A stretch of 58,143 nucleotides of DNA. It comes from Flavobacterium sp. RSP15. Its GTDB lineage: Bacteria > Bacteroidota > Bacteroidia > Flavobacteriales > Flavobacteriaceae. The position numbers and the translations under genes were made by a program. This document shows positions 18,279 through 26,356 of the stretch, in pieces. Each line of letters starts with the position of its first letter. Positions within the stretch are counted from its first letter, which is position 1. The notes under the pieces were generated by a model. It was not told the origin of the DNA. It was given only the letters and a program-made list of their open reading frames with translations, and searched no databases. Location: NCBI RefSeq assembly GCF_003968755.1, contig NZ_RYDL01000009.1:68269-126411 (forward strand), in the 5' to 3' direction.

Positions 18279-19538
18279 ATGAACATGAATTTGAAAAACA
18301 CACAATCAGGGAGTTTCTTGAAAAACTACAAAAGTATTTTATTGCTGCTTGGCGGAATTTTGGCAGGAAGTATATTGGGCTTAGTTTTTGGAAAGGAAGT
18401 AGAAGTGATTAAACCATTGGGCGATATATTTCTGAATTTATTGTTTACCGCCATTATCCCTTTGGTGTTTTTTACGATTGCATCTTCGATTGCCAATTTA
18501 GAAAAATCAGAGAAACTGGGAAGATTATTTGTAATTGTTATGGGAGTGTTTTTAAGCACCGTATTAATTTCTGCCATTTTGATGCTGGTTGGTGTCCTGT
18601 TATTTCCCATTCATCAAGACATCATTATTTCAAAAATACCGTTAGAAAGTATACAAAGTACAAATACAGGTTCACAAATTACCCAATTGCTTACAGCGGG
18701 GGATTTTTATGAGCTGCTTTCTCGAAAAAGCATGTTGGCCTTAATCATTTTTTCCTTTCTAATAGGGTTTGCCGCCCTGCGTTCCGGAGAAAAAGGAAAA
18801 GATTTCAGCAGGTTTTTGAATTCAGGCAATGAAGTGATGAAACAATTGTTACACATCATCATGAAAACGGCTCCAATAGGTTTGGGGGCTTATTTCGCGT
18901 ATCAGGTTGGAATTTTTGGACCGCAATTATTTGGAGCTTATGCAAAACCTTTGGGGCTTTATTATGCGGTTTGTGCTTTCTACTTTATTGTGTTTTTTAG
19001 TTTGTACGCTTTTATCGCTGGAGGGAAATTAGGATTTAAAGTATTTTGGAAAAATAATATTACGCCTTCCTTAACCGCATTGGGAACTTGCAGCAGCATT
19101 GCCACTATTCCTGCCAATCTGGAAGGTGCCGAGAAAATGAATATTCCGGCTCACATCAGAAATGTAGTTATTCCACTGGGTGCGCCTTTGCATAAAGACG
19201 GATCCAGTATGTCATCTATTGTGAAAATTGCGGTAATTTTCGCCATGTTCGGAAAAGATTTAACGGACCCAAATACCTTATTAGTGGCGTTAGGAATTAC
19301 AGTAATTGTTTCGGTAGTTGAAGGCGGAATTCCTAATGGAGGTTATATAGGAGAAATTTTGGCGATTACCGTTTATGGTTTCCCAATGGAACAAGCTCTT
19401 CCAGCTGCAATGATTGTGGGGACTTTAGTAGATCCAATGGCGACATTGCTAAATGCGAATGGTGATTTAGTGTCGGCGATGATGGTTGCCCGAATTTCGG
19501 AAGGAAAAAAATGGCTTGCTGAAAAAGTAGTTGTATAA
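18279..19538 (+). CDS. Dicarboxylate/amino acid:cation symporter (DAACS family)
   Basis: A 419-residue membrane transporter of the SDF/GltP family (PF00375), importing C4-dicarboxylates or acidic or neutral amino acids with Na+ or H+. About eight hydrophobic segments are visible, with two re-entrant hairpins: the serine-rich ALGTCSSIATIPAN (about residues 267-280) and IPNGGYIGEIL (about 351-361). The substrate-binding segment GTLVDPMATLLNANGD lies near residues 386-401. Its specificity cannot be read from the sequence. Two in-frame ATGs (18279, 18285) are possible starts. It is divergent from gldA. Confidence 0.9.
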   Translation: MNMNLKNTQSGSFLKNYKSILLLLGGILAGSILGLVFGKEVEVIKPLGDIFLNLLFTAIIPLVFFTIASSIANLEKSEKLGRLFVIVMGVFLSTVLISAILMLVGVLLFPIHQDIIISKIPLESIQSTNTGSQITQLLTAGDFYELLSRKSMLALIIFSFLIGFAALRSGEKGKDFSRFLNSGNEVMKQLLHIIMKTAPIGLGAYFAYQVGIFGPQLFGAYAKPLGLYYAVCAFYFIVFFSLYAFIAGGKLGFKVFWKNNITPSLTALGTCSSIATIPANLEGAEKMNIPAHIRNVVIPLGAPLHKDGSSMSSIVKIAVIFAMFGKDLTDPNTLLVALGITVIVSVVEGGIPNGGYIGEILAITVYGFPMEQALPAAMIVGTLVDPMATLLNANGDLVSAMMVARISEGKKWLAEKVVV

Positions 19539-19694
19539 AACCACTTTTTTTAGCCGGTTTCAATGGTATAGTTTTAAAAACAGTAAAATAGCAACGACTT
19601 ATTGGTGTTTTAAAGGCCTTTTTTTAATTATTACATAATTAATAACCAGTTTTTTAGCGAATTCTTTTTTTGTTCAATAAAATCAGCCTTTTTT

Positions 19695-19725
19695 TTTGGA
19701 TAGCTGGAAATTATGTATACATTCG
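19695..19725 (+). promoter_or_regulatory. Promoter of the aromatic amino acid operon
   Basis: TTTG (19695-19698) and TACATTCG (19718-19725) are separated by 19 bp, close to the Bacteroidetes TTTG / TAnnTTTG pattern with one mismatch. Transcription would start near 19732, leaving a leader of about 180 nt that contains the leader peptide and attenuator. Confidence 0.55.
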
Positions 19726-19753
19726 CAGAGTAATTAATACAAAAAACAACAGC

Positions 19754-19834
19754 ATGTTGAATAACCGATTTTATTTTAGCAACTCTTATTATTTCTTCTG
19801 GAAGGTCGAAAGGGATTGTTGTATGGTTATTTGA
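19754..19834 (+). CDS. Aromatic leader peptide (attenuator) upstream of pheA
   Basis: A 26-codon open frame begins ATG and ends TGA, shortly after the predicted promoter. Codons 6-16 read FYFSNSYYFFW: eight aromatic residues in eleven. This is the composition of leader peptides that sense charged tRNA-Phe, -Tyr and -Trp. Codons 17-26 overlap the RNA strand GGGATTGT (19812-19819) that can pair with ACAATCCC (19864-19871). A ribosome waiting at codons 13-16 would leave that strand free; one finishing at the stop would cover it. The next genes make Phe and Tyr, exactly the expected targets. No homologue search was possible. Confidence 0.82.
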   Translation: MLNNRFYFSNSYYFFWKVERDCCMVI

Positions 19835-19863
19835 TTATAAAATTAAATTGATACTATAAATAT

Positions 19864-19894
19864 ACAATCCCGATGTAAATCGGGATTTTTTTTT
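19864..19894 (+). terminator. Attenuator terminator before pheA
   Basis: AATCCCGAT (19866-19874) and ATCGGGATT (19879-19887) form a 9-bp stem with a 4-nt loop, followed by an unbroken T run to 19894. It lies 17 bp before the pheA start. The 5' arm overlaps ACAATCCC (19864-19871), which is complementary to GGGATTGT (19812-19819) inside the leader peptide, so terminator and antiterminator exclude each other. Confidence 0.88.
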
Positions 19895-19911
19895 GCTTAA
19901 AAAGGTGTAAA

Positions 19912-20739
19912 ATGAATGAAATAATTGGAATACAAGGCATAACGGGTTCTTTTCACCATCAGGTGGCGCAAGAATATTTTCATCAGGCGGTTGCTTTAGA
20001 TGAATGTTTGTCCTTTGAAGAGTTAGTGGATAACCTGCTCTCCGGTAAATCAGATCAGGCAGTTATGGCTATAGAAAATTCTATTGCGGGCCCAATTATT
20101 CCGAATTACGCATTGATTGACAAGAATAATTTACACATAATAGGAGAACATTATTTAAGAATTCATCAAAATTTAATGGCCTTAAAAGAGCAGAAAATAG
20201 AAGATATTTTGGAAGTACATTCGCATCCTATGGCCATTTTGCAATGTATGGAATTCCTTAAAAAATATCCAAATATAAAATTAGTCGAAGATAAAGATAC
20301 TGCCGAAACGGCTCGTAGAATTCAGGAAAATCAGTTGAAAGGAATTGCTGCAATCGCCAGTAAAACCGCATCTGAAATGTATGATTTAGAAATTTTAGCT
20401 CCTGAAATTCAAACGATTAAAAATAATATGACACGGTTTGTCATTATCAAAAAAGAGAATTCATTTGTTCCGGAAAACGAGATTAACAGAGCGTCTATCA
20501 AATTTGAATTGGATCATAAACGGGGAAGTTTAGCGGCAGTTTTAAATGTGATGAGCGATTGCAAATTGAATTTAACCAAAATACAATCGTTACCAAAAAT
20601 AGAAACGCCTTGGAAATATTCGTTTTTTGTAGATGTCACTTTTGAAAAATACGAAGATTATGCGAAAGCAAAGTCGCTATTAATCATTATGGCAGAATAT
20701 TTCAAAGTGTTAGGCGAATATAAAAACACAAAATTATAA
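19912..20739 (+). CDS. pheA: Prephenate dehydratase
   Basis: A 275-residue enzyme converting prephenate to phenylpyruvate, the committed step to phenylalanine. The catalytic domain shows GITGSF (residues 9-14), ENSIAG (55-60) and the TRF signature at 174-176. A C-terminal ACT domain from about residue 195 (RGSLAAVLNVMSD) would bind phenylalanine for feedback inhibition. There is no chorismate mutase domain; that activity is fused to the DAHP synthase at 23043. The gene is first in the attenuated operon. Confidence 0.93.
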   Translation: MNEIIGIQGITGSFHHQVAQEYFHQAVALDECLSFEELVDNLLSGKSDQAVMAIENSIAGPIIPNYALIDKNNLHIIGEHYLRIHQNLMALKEQKIEDILEVHSHPMAILQCMEFLKKYPNIKLVEDKDTAETARRIQENQLKGIAAIASKTASEMYDLEILAPEIQTIKNNMTRFVIIKKENSFVPENEINRASIKFELDHKRGSLAAVLNVMSDCKLNLTKIQSLPKIETPWKYSFFVDVTFEKYEDYAKAKSLLIIMAEYFKVLGEYKNTKL

Positions 20740-20809
20740 AGCCCTTAACCCCAACCCCCGAAGTGGGAATTAGATTAAGATCGATTTACAAGAAATTTAA
20801 AATAGAAGA

Positions 20810-21958
20810 ATGATTACTATAGCGAAACGTCTCGAAATAATTGAAGAATACTATTTCTCCTCAAAGTTGAGAGAAGTAAGGCAACTGGCTTCTGAAGGGA
20901 AACCCATTATCAATATGGGAATTGGAAGCCCGGATTTGCAGCCGTCACAAACGGTAATTGCGGCAATGGTCCTGGCAATGCAAGAGGAGAATGCGCATCA
21001 ATACCAAAGTTATCAAGGGTTGCCGGAATTACGACAAGGTATGGCTGATTTTTACAAAAACAATTACGGAGTTGCGTTGAATCCGGCTAACGAAATTTTG
21101 CCTTTGATGGGGTCAAAAGAAGGGATTATGCATGTTTCCCTGGCTTTTTTGAATGAAGGCGATCAGGTGCTGATCCCAAATCCAGGATATCCAACCTATA
21201 CTTCGGTGACAAATTTAGTGGGAGCTGTGCCGATTTATTATGACTTAAAAGAAAACAATAACTGGGAGCCGGATTTTGAAGCTTTGGAAAAATTGGATTT
21301 GTCGAAAGTGAAAATCATGTGGATTGGTTATCCTCACATGCCAACTGGAGCCAGAGGAAGTCTGGCATTGTTTGAAAAATTAGTGACTTTTGCCAAAAAG
21401 CATAACATTTTATTAGTGAACGACAATCCGTATAGTTTTGTTTTAAACGACAATCCGATGAGTTTGTTGCAAGTAGCAGGTGCAAAAGACGTGGTTTTAG
21501 AATTGAACTCTTTGAGTAAGACTTTTAACATGGCGGGCTGGAGAGTGGGAATGCTTCTGGGAAATGCAGCTTGCATTGATGCCGTTTTGAAAGTGAAAAG
21601 CAACATGGATAGCGGTATGTTTTACGGGATTCAAAAAGGAGCGATTGCAGCTTTAAAAAGTGACAAAACTTGGTTTGATTCGATGAATGTGATTTATAGA
21701 AAACGCAGAATTCTTACCGAACAACTGGCTGAGAAATTAGGCTGTAAAGTTTATAAAGAGGGAGTTGGATTATTTGTTTGGGCAAAATTGCCGGACGGAA
21801 TCACATCGGCGGAGAAATTCATAGATAAAATTTTATATGACAAATCTATTTTTATTACGCCGGGAACTATTTTTGGTTCTAATGGAGAAGGTTACATCCG
21901 ATTTGCATTGTGTGTAAAAGAAGAAAAAGTACAGGAAGCAATTGACAGGTTTGCATAA
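20810..21958 (+). CDS. PLP-dependent aminotransferase class I/II, probably aromatic or prephenate aminotransferase
   Basis: A 382-residue fold-type I aminotransferase. The PLP lysine is K237 in SLSKTFNMAGWR; other family blocks are GIGSPDLQPS (about residues 37-46), IPNPGYPTY (122-130) and ALCVKEEK near the C-terminus. Its place between pheA and tyrA suggests it transaminates phenylpyruvate, hydroxyphenylpyruvate or prephenate. Exact substrate is inferred from the operon; related enzymes annotated as aspartate or LL-diaminopimelate aminotransferases are alternatives. Confidence 0.88.
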   Translation: MITIAKRLEIIEEYYFSSKLREVRQLASEGKPIINMGIGSPDLQPSQTVIAAMVLAMQEENAHQYQSYQGLPELRQGMADFYKNNYGVALNPANEILPLMGSKEGIMHVSLAFLNEGDQVLIPNPGYPTYTSVTNLVGAVPIYYDLKENNNWEPDFEALEKLDLSKVKIMWIGYPHMPTGARGSLALFEKLVTFAKKHNILLVNDNPYSFVLNDNPMSLLQVAGAKDVVLELNSLSKTFNMAGWRVGMLLGNAACIDAVLKVKSNMDSGMFYGIQKGAIAALKSDKTWFDSMNVIYRKRRILTEQLAEKLGCKVYKEGVGLFVWAKLPDGITSAEKFIDKILYDKSIFITPGTIFGSNGEGYIRFALCVKEEKVQEAIDRFA

Positions 21959-22001
21959 AAAATATTCGTTTTAAAAAAATAAATGTATTAAAAAACGAAA
22001 T

Positions 22002-22082
22002 GCCCTAGCCCTGATAACAGTGGAAATCCTTTTCCTTTTTGCTGTCAAAAAGGAAAAGATTGAAACGAATAGCAGGATTAGC
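22002..22082 (+). repeat. Dispersed flavobacterial palindromic repeat
   Basis: The stretch begins CCCTAGCCCTGATAACAG, has GGAAATCC, then the hairpin CCTTTTTGCTGTCAAAAAGG, then AAAGATTGAAACGAATAGCAGG. It shares its order of blocks with the copies near 11424, 35791 and 53347. It sits between the aminotransferase and tyrA inside an apparent operon. Confidence 0.7.
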
Positions 22083-22097
22083 TACAAAAAATAAGAA

Positions 22098-22955
22098 ATG
22101 AAAGTATTTGTAATAGGAATAGGATTGATAGGCGGTTCAATGGTGTTGGACATTAAAGCACTGCATCCGGAAGCCAAAATTTATGGAATCGATACTGATG
22201 AAAATCATTTGCAGGAAGCAATAACTTTGGGAGTTGTTGATGCTGGTGCGACATTTGATGATTTAGTTGATGCAGATTTTGTAATCGTTTCCGTTCCGGT
22301 TGACGTTGCATTGCTAGTTTTGCCAAAAGTATTGGATGTTATTGGCGACAATAGTATAGTTTTTGAAGTGGGTTCTACCAAAATACCTATTTGTGAAGCG
22401 GTTGCCAATCATCCTAGAAGAAGGAATTTTATAGCAACGCACCCTATTGCGGGGACGGAATTTTCAGGACCATCGGCAGCGATAAAAGGATTGTTTCAAG
22501 GGAAAACGAATATCATTTGTGAGGTCGAAAAAACAACGTTTAAATTACAGGAAAAAGCGTTGGATTTGTTTAAGGCTATGGGAATGCGGATTCGGTATAT
22601 GGACCCAAAATCACATGACAAGCACATTGCTTATGTGTCACATTTATCTCACATTAGTGCCTTTATGTTGGGGAAAACGGTAATTGATAAAGAGAAAGAC
22701 GAACAGGATATTTTTGATATGGCGGGTTCTGGTTTTGAAAGTACGGTTCGTTTGGCCAAGAGTTCACCAGCCATGTGGACACCAATTTTTAAACAAAATA
22801 GGAAGCAGGTTGTGAAAACATTGGATGAATACATTTCGAATTTGTCAAAATTCAAAGAATTGTTAGAAAAGGAAGATTATGATGCGATTTATAATGAAAT
22901 GCAAAGTGTCAATAAAATAAAGGAAATATTAAACGGAATTAATATAAAAAAGTAA
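22098..22955 (+). CDS. tyrA: Prephenate dehydrogenase
   Basis: A 285-residue NAD(P)-dependent enzyme producing 4-hydroxyphenylpyruvate for tyrosine. The nucleotide-binding motif GIGLIGGS starts at residue 7, and the catalytic-site block THPIAGTEFSGP lies near residues 113-124, with HDKHIAYVSHLSHI near 173-186. The protein ends after the helical dimerisation domain and has no ACT or mutase domain. It is part of the aromatic operon. Confidence 0.93.
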   Translation: MKVFVIGIGLIGGSMVLDIKALHPEAKIYGIDTDENHLQEAITLGVVDAGATFDDLVDADFVIVSVPVDVALLVLPKVLDVIGDNSIVFEVGSTKIPICEAVANHPRRRNFIATHPIAGTEFSGPSAAIKGLFQGKTNIICEVEKTTFKLQEKALDLFKAMGMRIRYMDPKSHDKHIAYVSHLSHISAFMLGKTVIDKEKDEQDIFDMAGSGFESTVRLAKSSPAMWTPIFKQNRKQVVKTLDEYISNLSKFKELLEKEDYDAIYNEMQSVNKIKEILNGINIKK

Positions 22956-23042
22956 GCTGTTTTCATCTTGAATCTTCGGGAACAGTTACTGTAATAAGAA
23001 CAACACAAAAACTAAAAAACTAAAAAAATAAAATTAGAAAAG

Positions 23043-24125
23043 ATGGAAAACAAGAAAGAAATGAGAAATTGGTTGAATGAATTTAATTTGACTCATCCAT
23101 TTGTGATCGCAGGACCTTGTAGTGCTGAAACAGAAGAACAAGTATTGAAAATTGCACATGAATTGAAAGATTCAGATGTGAGTGTTTTTAGAGCTGGAAT
23201 TTGGAAACCAAGAACGCGTCCGGGAGGATTTGAAGGAGTAGGAGCAATAGGGCTTAAATGGCTGCAAAAAGCAAAGGCAGAAACCGGCTTGCTTATGGGA
23301 ACCGAAGTAGCGACTGCAGCGCATTGTAAATTGGCTTTAGAGCATGATATTGATGTATTATGGGTTGGAGCCCGTACAACTGCAAATCCGTTTGCGGTGC
23401 AAGAAATTGCTGATACATTAAAAGGAACCGATAAAATTGTATTGGTCAAGAATCCGGTAAATCCAGATATGGCTTTGTGGCTGGGTGGTGTGGAACGTTT
23501 GCATGCGGCAGGAATTAAGAATTTAGGCGTTATTCACAGAGGTTTTTCTACGTATGAAAAAACGAAATACAGAAACATTCCTGAATGGCAGATAGCTATT
23601 GAATTGCAAAATAAATTCCCTGATTTGCCTTTGATCATTGATCCCTCCCATATTACAGGAAACCGTGAGATGATTCTTGAAGTGACTCAAGAAGCATTAG
23701 ATCTGAATTACGACGGTATGATTATCGAGACGCATACTGATCCGGATAATGCATGGAGTGATGCAGCGCAACAAGTGACACCAGATGCTTTGAAACAGAT
23801 TTTCAAAGATTTGAAAGTGAGAAAAGTAAGTGGTGATACGGACGAGTTTGCTAATAAAATGACAAAATTGAGAGCGAATATTGATGTTCTGGATTCGAAT
23901 TTATTGGAATTGTTAGGCAAACGCATGAAAGTGGCTGACGAAATTGGTCAAGTGAAAAAAGACGCTAACGTTGCTGTATTGCAAAACAATCGTTGGAACG
24001 AAATTTTAGGAAAAATGATTTTGGAAGGCGAGAAGAAAGGGTTGACAGAAGAGTTTGTACTAAAAATGTTCAAAGCGATTCACCAGGAAAGTATTGGTCA
24101 CCAAGAAAAAGTATTGAATGCTTAA
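23043..24125 (+). CDS. Bifunctional DAHP synthase / chorismate mutase type II
   Basis: A 360-residue fusion. Residues 1 to about 265 form a KDO8P-type (class I-beta) DAHP synthase with GPCSAETEEQ (24-33), KPRTRPGGFEG (55-65) and IIDPSHITGN (198-207). Residues from about 272 to the end form an AroQ-class chorismate mutase (LRANIDVLDSNLLELLGKRM). It therefore supplies both the entry step of the shikimate pathway and the mutase step that feeds pheA and tyrA. The fused mutase may also mediate feedback control. The last 20 codons and the terminator are duplicated at 25321-25457. Confidence 0.93.
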   Translation: MENKKEMRNWLNEFNLTHPFVIAGPCSAETEEQVLKIAHELKDSDVSVFRAGIWKPRTRPGGFEGVGAIGLKWLQKAKAETGLLMGTEVATAAHCKLALEHDIDVLWVGARTTANPFAVQEIADTLKGTDKIVLVKNPVNPDMALWLGGVERLHAAGIKNLGVIHRGFSTYEKTKYRNIPEWQIAIELQNKFPDLPLIIDPSHITGNREMILEVTQEALDLNYDGMIIETHTDPDNAWSDAAQQVTPDALKQIFKDLKVRKVSGDTDEFANKMTKLRANIDVLDSNLLELLGKRMKVADEIGQVKKDANVAVLQNNRWNEILGKMILEGEKKGLTEEFVLKMFKAIHQESIGHQEKVLNA

Positions 24126-24160
24126 GTAACCAAGTAAATAATTATTTATTTATTTATTAA

Positions 24161-24189
24161 AACCTACAACTTGATTGTAGGTTTTTTTT
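24161..24189 (+). terminator. Intrinsic terminator of the aromatic operon
   Basis: AACCTACAA (24161-24169) and TTGTAGGTT form a hairpin followed by a run of eight T residues. A near-identical copy lies at 25416-25443 after the NHL gene. Confidence 0.85.
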
Positions 24190-24221
24190 GTATTATTGCG
24201 TAGTTTTAATGATCAAAATTT

Positions 24222-25295
24222 ATGAGAAAATTATCGTTTGCAGTATTAAATATGATTTTTTTAGGGTTTCTCTTTATCTCATGTAATTCTAATGAGGATG
24301 TAACTCCACCTTCTAACAAGAGTTATGATATGGTGACTACTTTCGCAGGATCTGGTTTACCTAACGCTAGTGAAGATGGAGTAGGAACTCAAGCTACTTT
24401 TTGGAGACCAGAAGATCTTGTGGCAGACGCAGGAGGTAATTTGTATGTGGTAGAAGTAGGTGCTAGCAAGATTCGGAAAATTAGTCCTGCAGGAGTAGTA
24501 ACTACTTTTGCAGGTAATATCATTCCTGGAAGCATTGATGCTATAGGTATAGAAGCAAGTTTTGCAGGACCTTCAGGGCTCACAATTGATGCTTCTGGTA
24601 ATCTATATATAGCTGATACGGGTAATAATAAGATTCGCAAAATTTCTCCAACGGGTGTGGTAACTACTGTAGCAGGAACAGGAGTTGGCGGTAGTGTTGA
24701 TGGAGATAGAAGTCAAGCAAGTTTTCTTGCCCCTACTGATGTTGTTGCAGATGCTGCAGGAAATCTATATGTAGCTGATATTTCAAATAATAAGATTCGC
24801 AAAATAACCCCATCAGGCGTAGTCAGTACGTTTGCCGGCAGTGGAGCCGAAGGTAGCAAAGATGGCATTGGTATTTTAGCTAGTTTACATTATCCTCGCT
24901 TTATAACTATCGATGCTTCAGGAAATTTATTTGTATCAGAATGGGGTAGTCATAAAATCCGTAAAATTAGCCCTACAAGGGTAGTGACTACTTTAGCCGG
25001 AGGCGGCATATACGGTGTTGATGGTACTGGTAGTAATGCAGGTTTTGGTCTTCCTAGTGGCCTAACAATTGATGCTTCAGGAAATCTATATGTTGCGGAT
25101 GTTCATTCTAATAAAATTCGTAAAATAACTCCTGCTGGAGTTGTAACTACGTTTGCTGGTACAGGAATAGCAGGTAGTCTTGATGGATTACTTGCTACTG
25201 CGACATTTGATAGACCTTTTGGTGTTGCAATAGATAATAATGGGAATGTATATATTGCTGGAAATGGGAAAATAAGAAAAATTGCTTACGAATAG
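24222..25295 (+). CDS. NHL-repeat lipoprotein (six-bladed beta-propeller)
   Basis: A 357-residue exported protein. The N-terminus is a lipoprotein signal peptide with lipobox FISC (cysteine at residue 21). From about residue 40, six blades of about 55 residues follow, each with the pattern GNLYVAD...NKIRKISP.GVVTTFAG, which is the NHL-type propeller. Blades are similar even at DNA level. The function is unknown; such proteins often bind ligands or partners at the cell surface. It lies between two copies of the DAHP synthase 3' end and terminator, which suggests it was inserted by recombination or duplication. Confidence 0.85.
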   Translation: MRKLSFAVLNMIFLGFLFISCNSNEDVTPPSNKSYDMVTTFAGSGLPNASEDGVGTQATFWRPEDLVADAGGNLYVVEVGASKIRKISPAGVVTTFAGNIIPGSIDAIGIEASFAGPSGLTIDASGNLYIADTGNNKIRKISPTGVVTTVAGTGVGGSVDGDRSQASFLAPTDVVADAAGNLYVADISNNKIRKITPSGVVSTFAGSGAEGSKDGIGILASLHYPRFITIDASGNLFVSEWGSHKIRKISPTRVVTTLAGGGIYGVDGTGSNAGFGLPSGLTIDASGNLYVADVHSNKIRKITPAGVVTTFAGTGIAGSLDGLLATATFDRPFGVAIDNNGNVYIAGNGKIRKIAYE

Positions 25296-25320
25296 ATAGT
25301 GTAATTACGAATGCCACTCT

Positions 25321-25457
25321 AAAATTCTTTAAGACAATTCACCAGGAAAGTATTGGACACCAAGAAAAAGTATTGAATGCTTAAGTAACCAAGTAGATAA
25401 TTATTTATTTATTAAAACCTACAACTTGATTGTAGGTTTTTTTGTAGTATTGCGCTC
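25321..25457 (+). repeat. Duplicated 3' end and terminator of the DAHP synthase/chorismate mutase gene
   Basis: The sequence repeats the last 20 codons of the gene ending at 24125 (ending HQEKVLNA and TAA at 25382-25384), the AAGTAACCAAGTA spacer and the AACCTACAA terminator hairpin with its T run. Differences include synonymous changes (GGT to GGA in the Gly codon) and one Ala to Thr codon. There is no start codon and no function as a gene, but the hairpin can terminate transcription of the NHL gene. Confidence 0.88.
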
Positions 25458-25489
25458 TTAATTATTTAAACTTAAACTATTTTATTATT

Positions 25490-26140
25490 ATGAGAAAATT
25501 TATCTTTTTGGTTATTGGCCTATTATCTACAACTTTTATGTTGGCCCAATTCGAAAGTTCAAAACAAATTTTTGAGTCGCCTAAATTACAGCAACTTGTT
25601 GCATCGCACAAAACAGTTGCTATATTACCCTTTAAAGCATCTATTTCTTATAAAAGATTGCCTAAAAATTTTGATGCACAAACAAATAGAGACGAAGAAA
25701 AAAAATTGGGTTCTAGCTTACAATCAGGGATGTATACGTATCTTTTGAGAAAATCTAATGATTATACAGTTACCGTTCAGTATGTGGAAAGAACAAATAT
25801 TTTACTGAAACAAAATGAGGTCTTCGATAAAATTGACGAAATGAATCCCGATGCGCTTGCTAAAATTCTAGGTGTTGACGCAGTAATCAAATGTGCTTAT
25901 GCTTATGAAAAAACCAGCAGTGAAGGTTTAGCGATTGCTAAAACGTTACTAATTGGTTTTGGAACAGGAAAAGTTGCTAGTGGAGAAATCACTATGAATG
26001 TATATAACGGAACAGATGGTGATTTACTTTGGAGATTTTACAAAGAGATGAATGAAGATGTAATGAGTTCAGCAAATGCCGTGATGGAAAGAATGATGAG
26101 AAAAGTAGGCCGTAATTTTCCATACCAAATAAAAAAATAA
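25490..26140 (+). CDS. Secreted protein of unknown function, possible CsgG/GNA1162-like fold
   Basis: This 216-residue protein has a signal peptide (MRKFIFLVIGLLSTTFMLAQ). The mature part starts with a beta-strand TVAILPF near residue 41, followed by SGMYTYLLRKSN and later LGVDAVIKCAYAYE and DGDLLWRFYKEMN. The TVAILPF....LL...GVDAVI order resembles CsgG-like and GNA1162-like periplasmic or outer membrane proteins, but the match is by eye and weak. No operon partner is evident; a terminator follows. Confidence 0.6.
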   Translation: MRKFIFLVIGLLSTTFMLAQFESSKQIFESPKLQQLVASHKTVAILPFKASISYKRLPKNFDAQTNRDEEKKLGSSLQSGMYTYLLRKSNDYTVTVQYVERTNILLKQNEVFDKIDEMNPDALAKILGVDAVIKCAYAYEKTSSEGLAIAKTLLIGFGTGKVASGEITMNVYNGTDGDLLWRFYKEMNEDVMSSANAVMERMMRKVGRNFPYQIKK

Positions 26141-26168
26141 AGAATCGAGTATTGAGAACAGTTGTACT

Positions 26169-26212
26169 GAAAATCCCCATAACTTTTTGACAAAAAAATT
26201 ATGGGGATTTTC
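26169..26212 (+). terminator. Intrinsic terminator
   Basis: GAAAATCCCCATAA pairs with TTATGGGGATTTTC across a loop of about 16 nt; the T-containing arm gives a U-rich 3' side. It ends the transcription unit of the secreted protein gene. Confidence 0.75.
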
Positions 26213-26287
26213 TATTTTTAATTGTATGTAAAGTTGCTCAAAGTGAAAAACTTTAAACTTTTAAACTTTAAACCTAAAACAAAGAAT

Positions 26288-26295
26288 TATCTTTG
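26288..26295 (+). promoter_or_regulatory. -7 element of the rsgA promoter
   Basis: TATCTTTG followed by C matches the Bacteroidetes TAnnTTTG element, 61 bp before the rsgA start. Upstream is an AT-rich block (TTTAAACTTTTAAACTTTAAAC near 26250) shared with the cysN leader. Confidence 0.5.
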
Positions 26296-26356
26296 CAAAG
26301 TCTTAGATTTTAAATCAGAAATCTAAAATAGTTAATCTTCAATCAAATAATCCTTT

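Noticed and set aside
20740..20809. Possible further repeat copy (CCCCAACCCCCGAAGTGGG) between pheA and the aminotransferase
   Set aside because: The match to the CTCCCC family is too short and degenerate to count as a copy.
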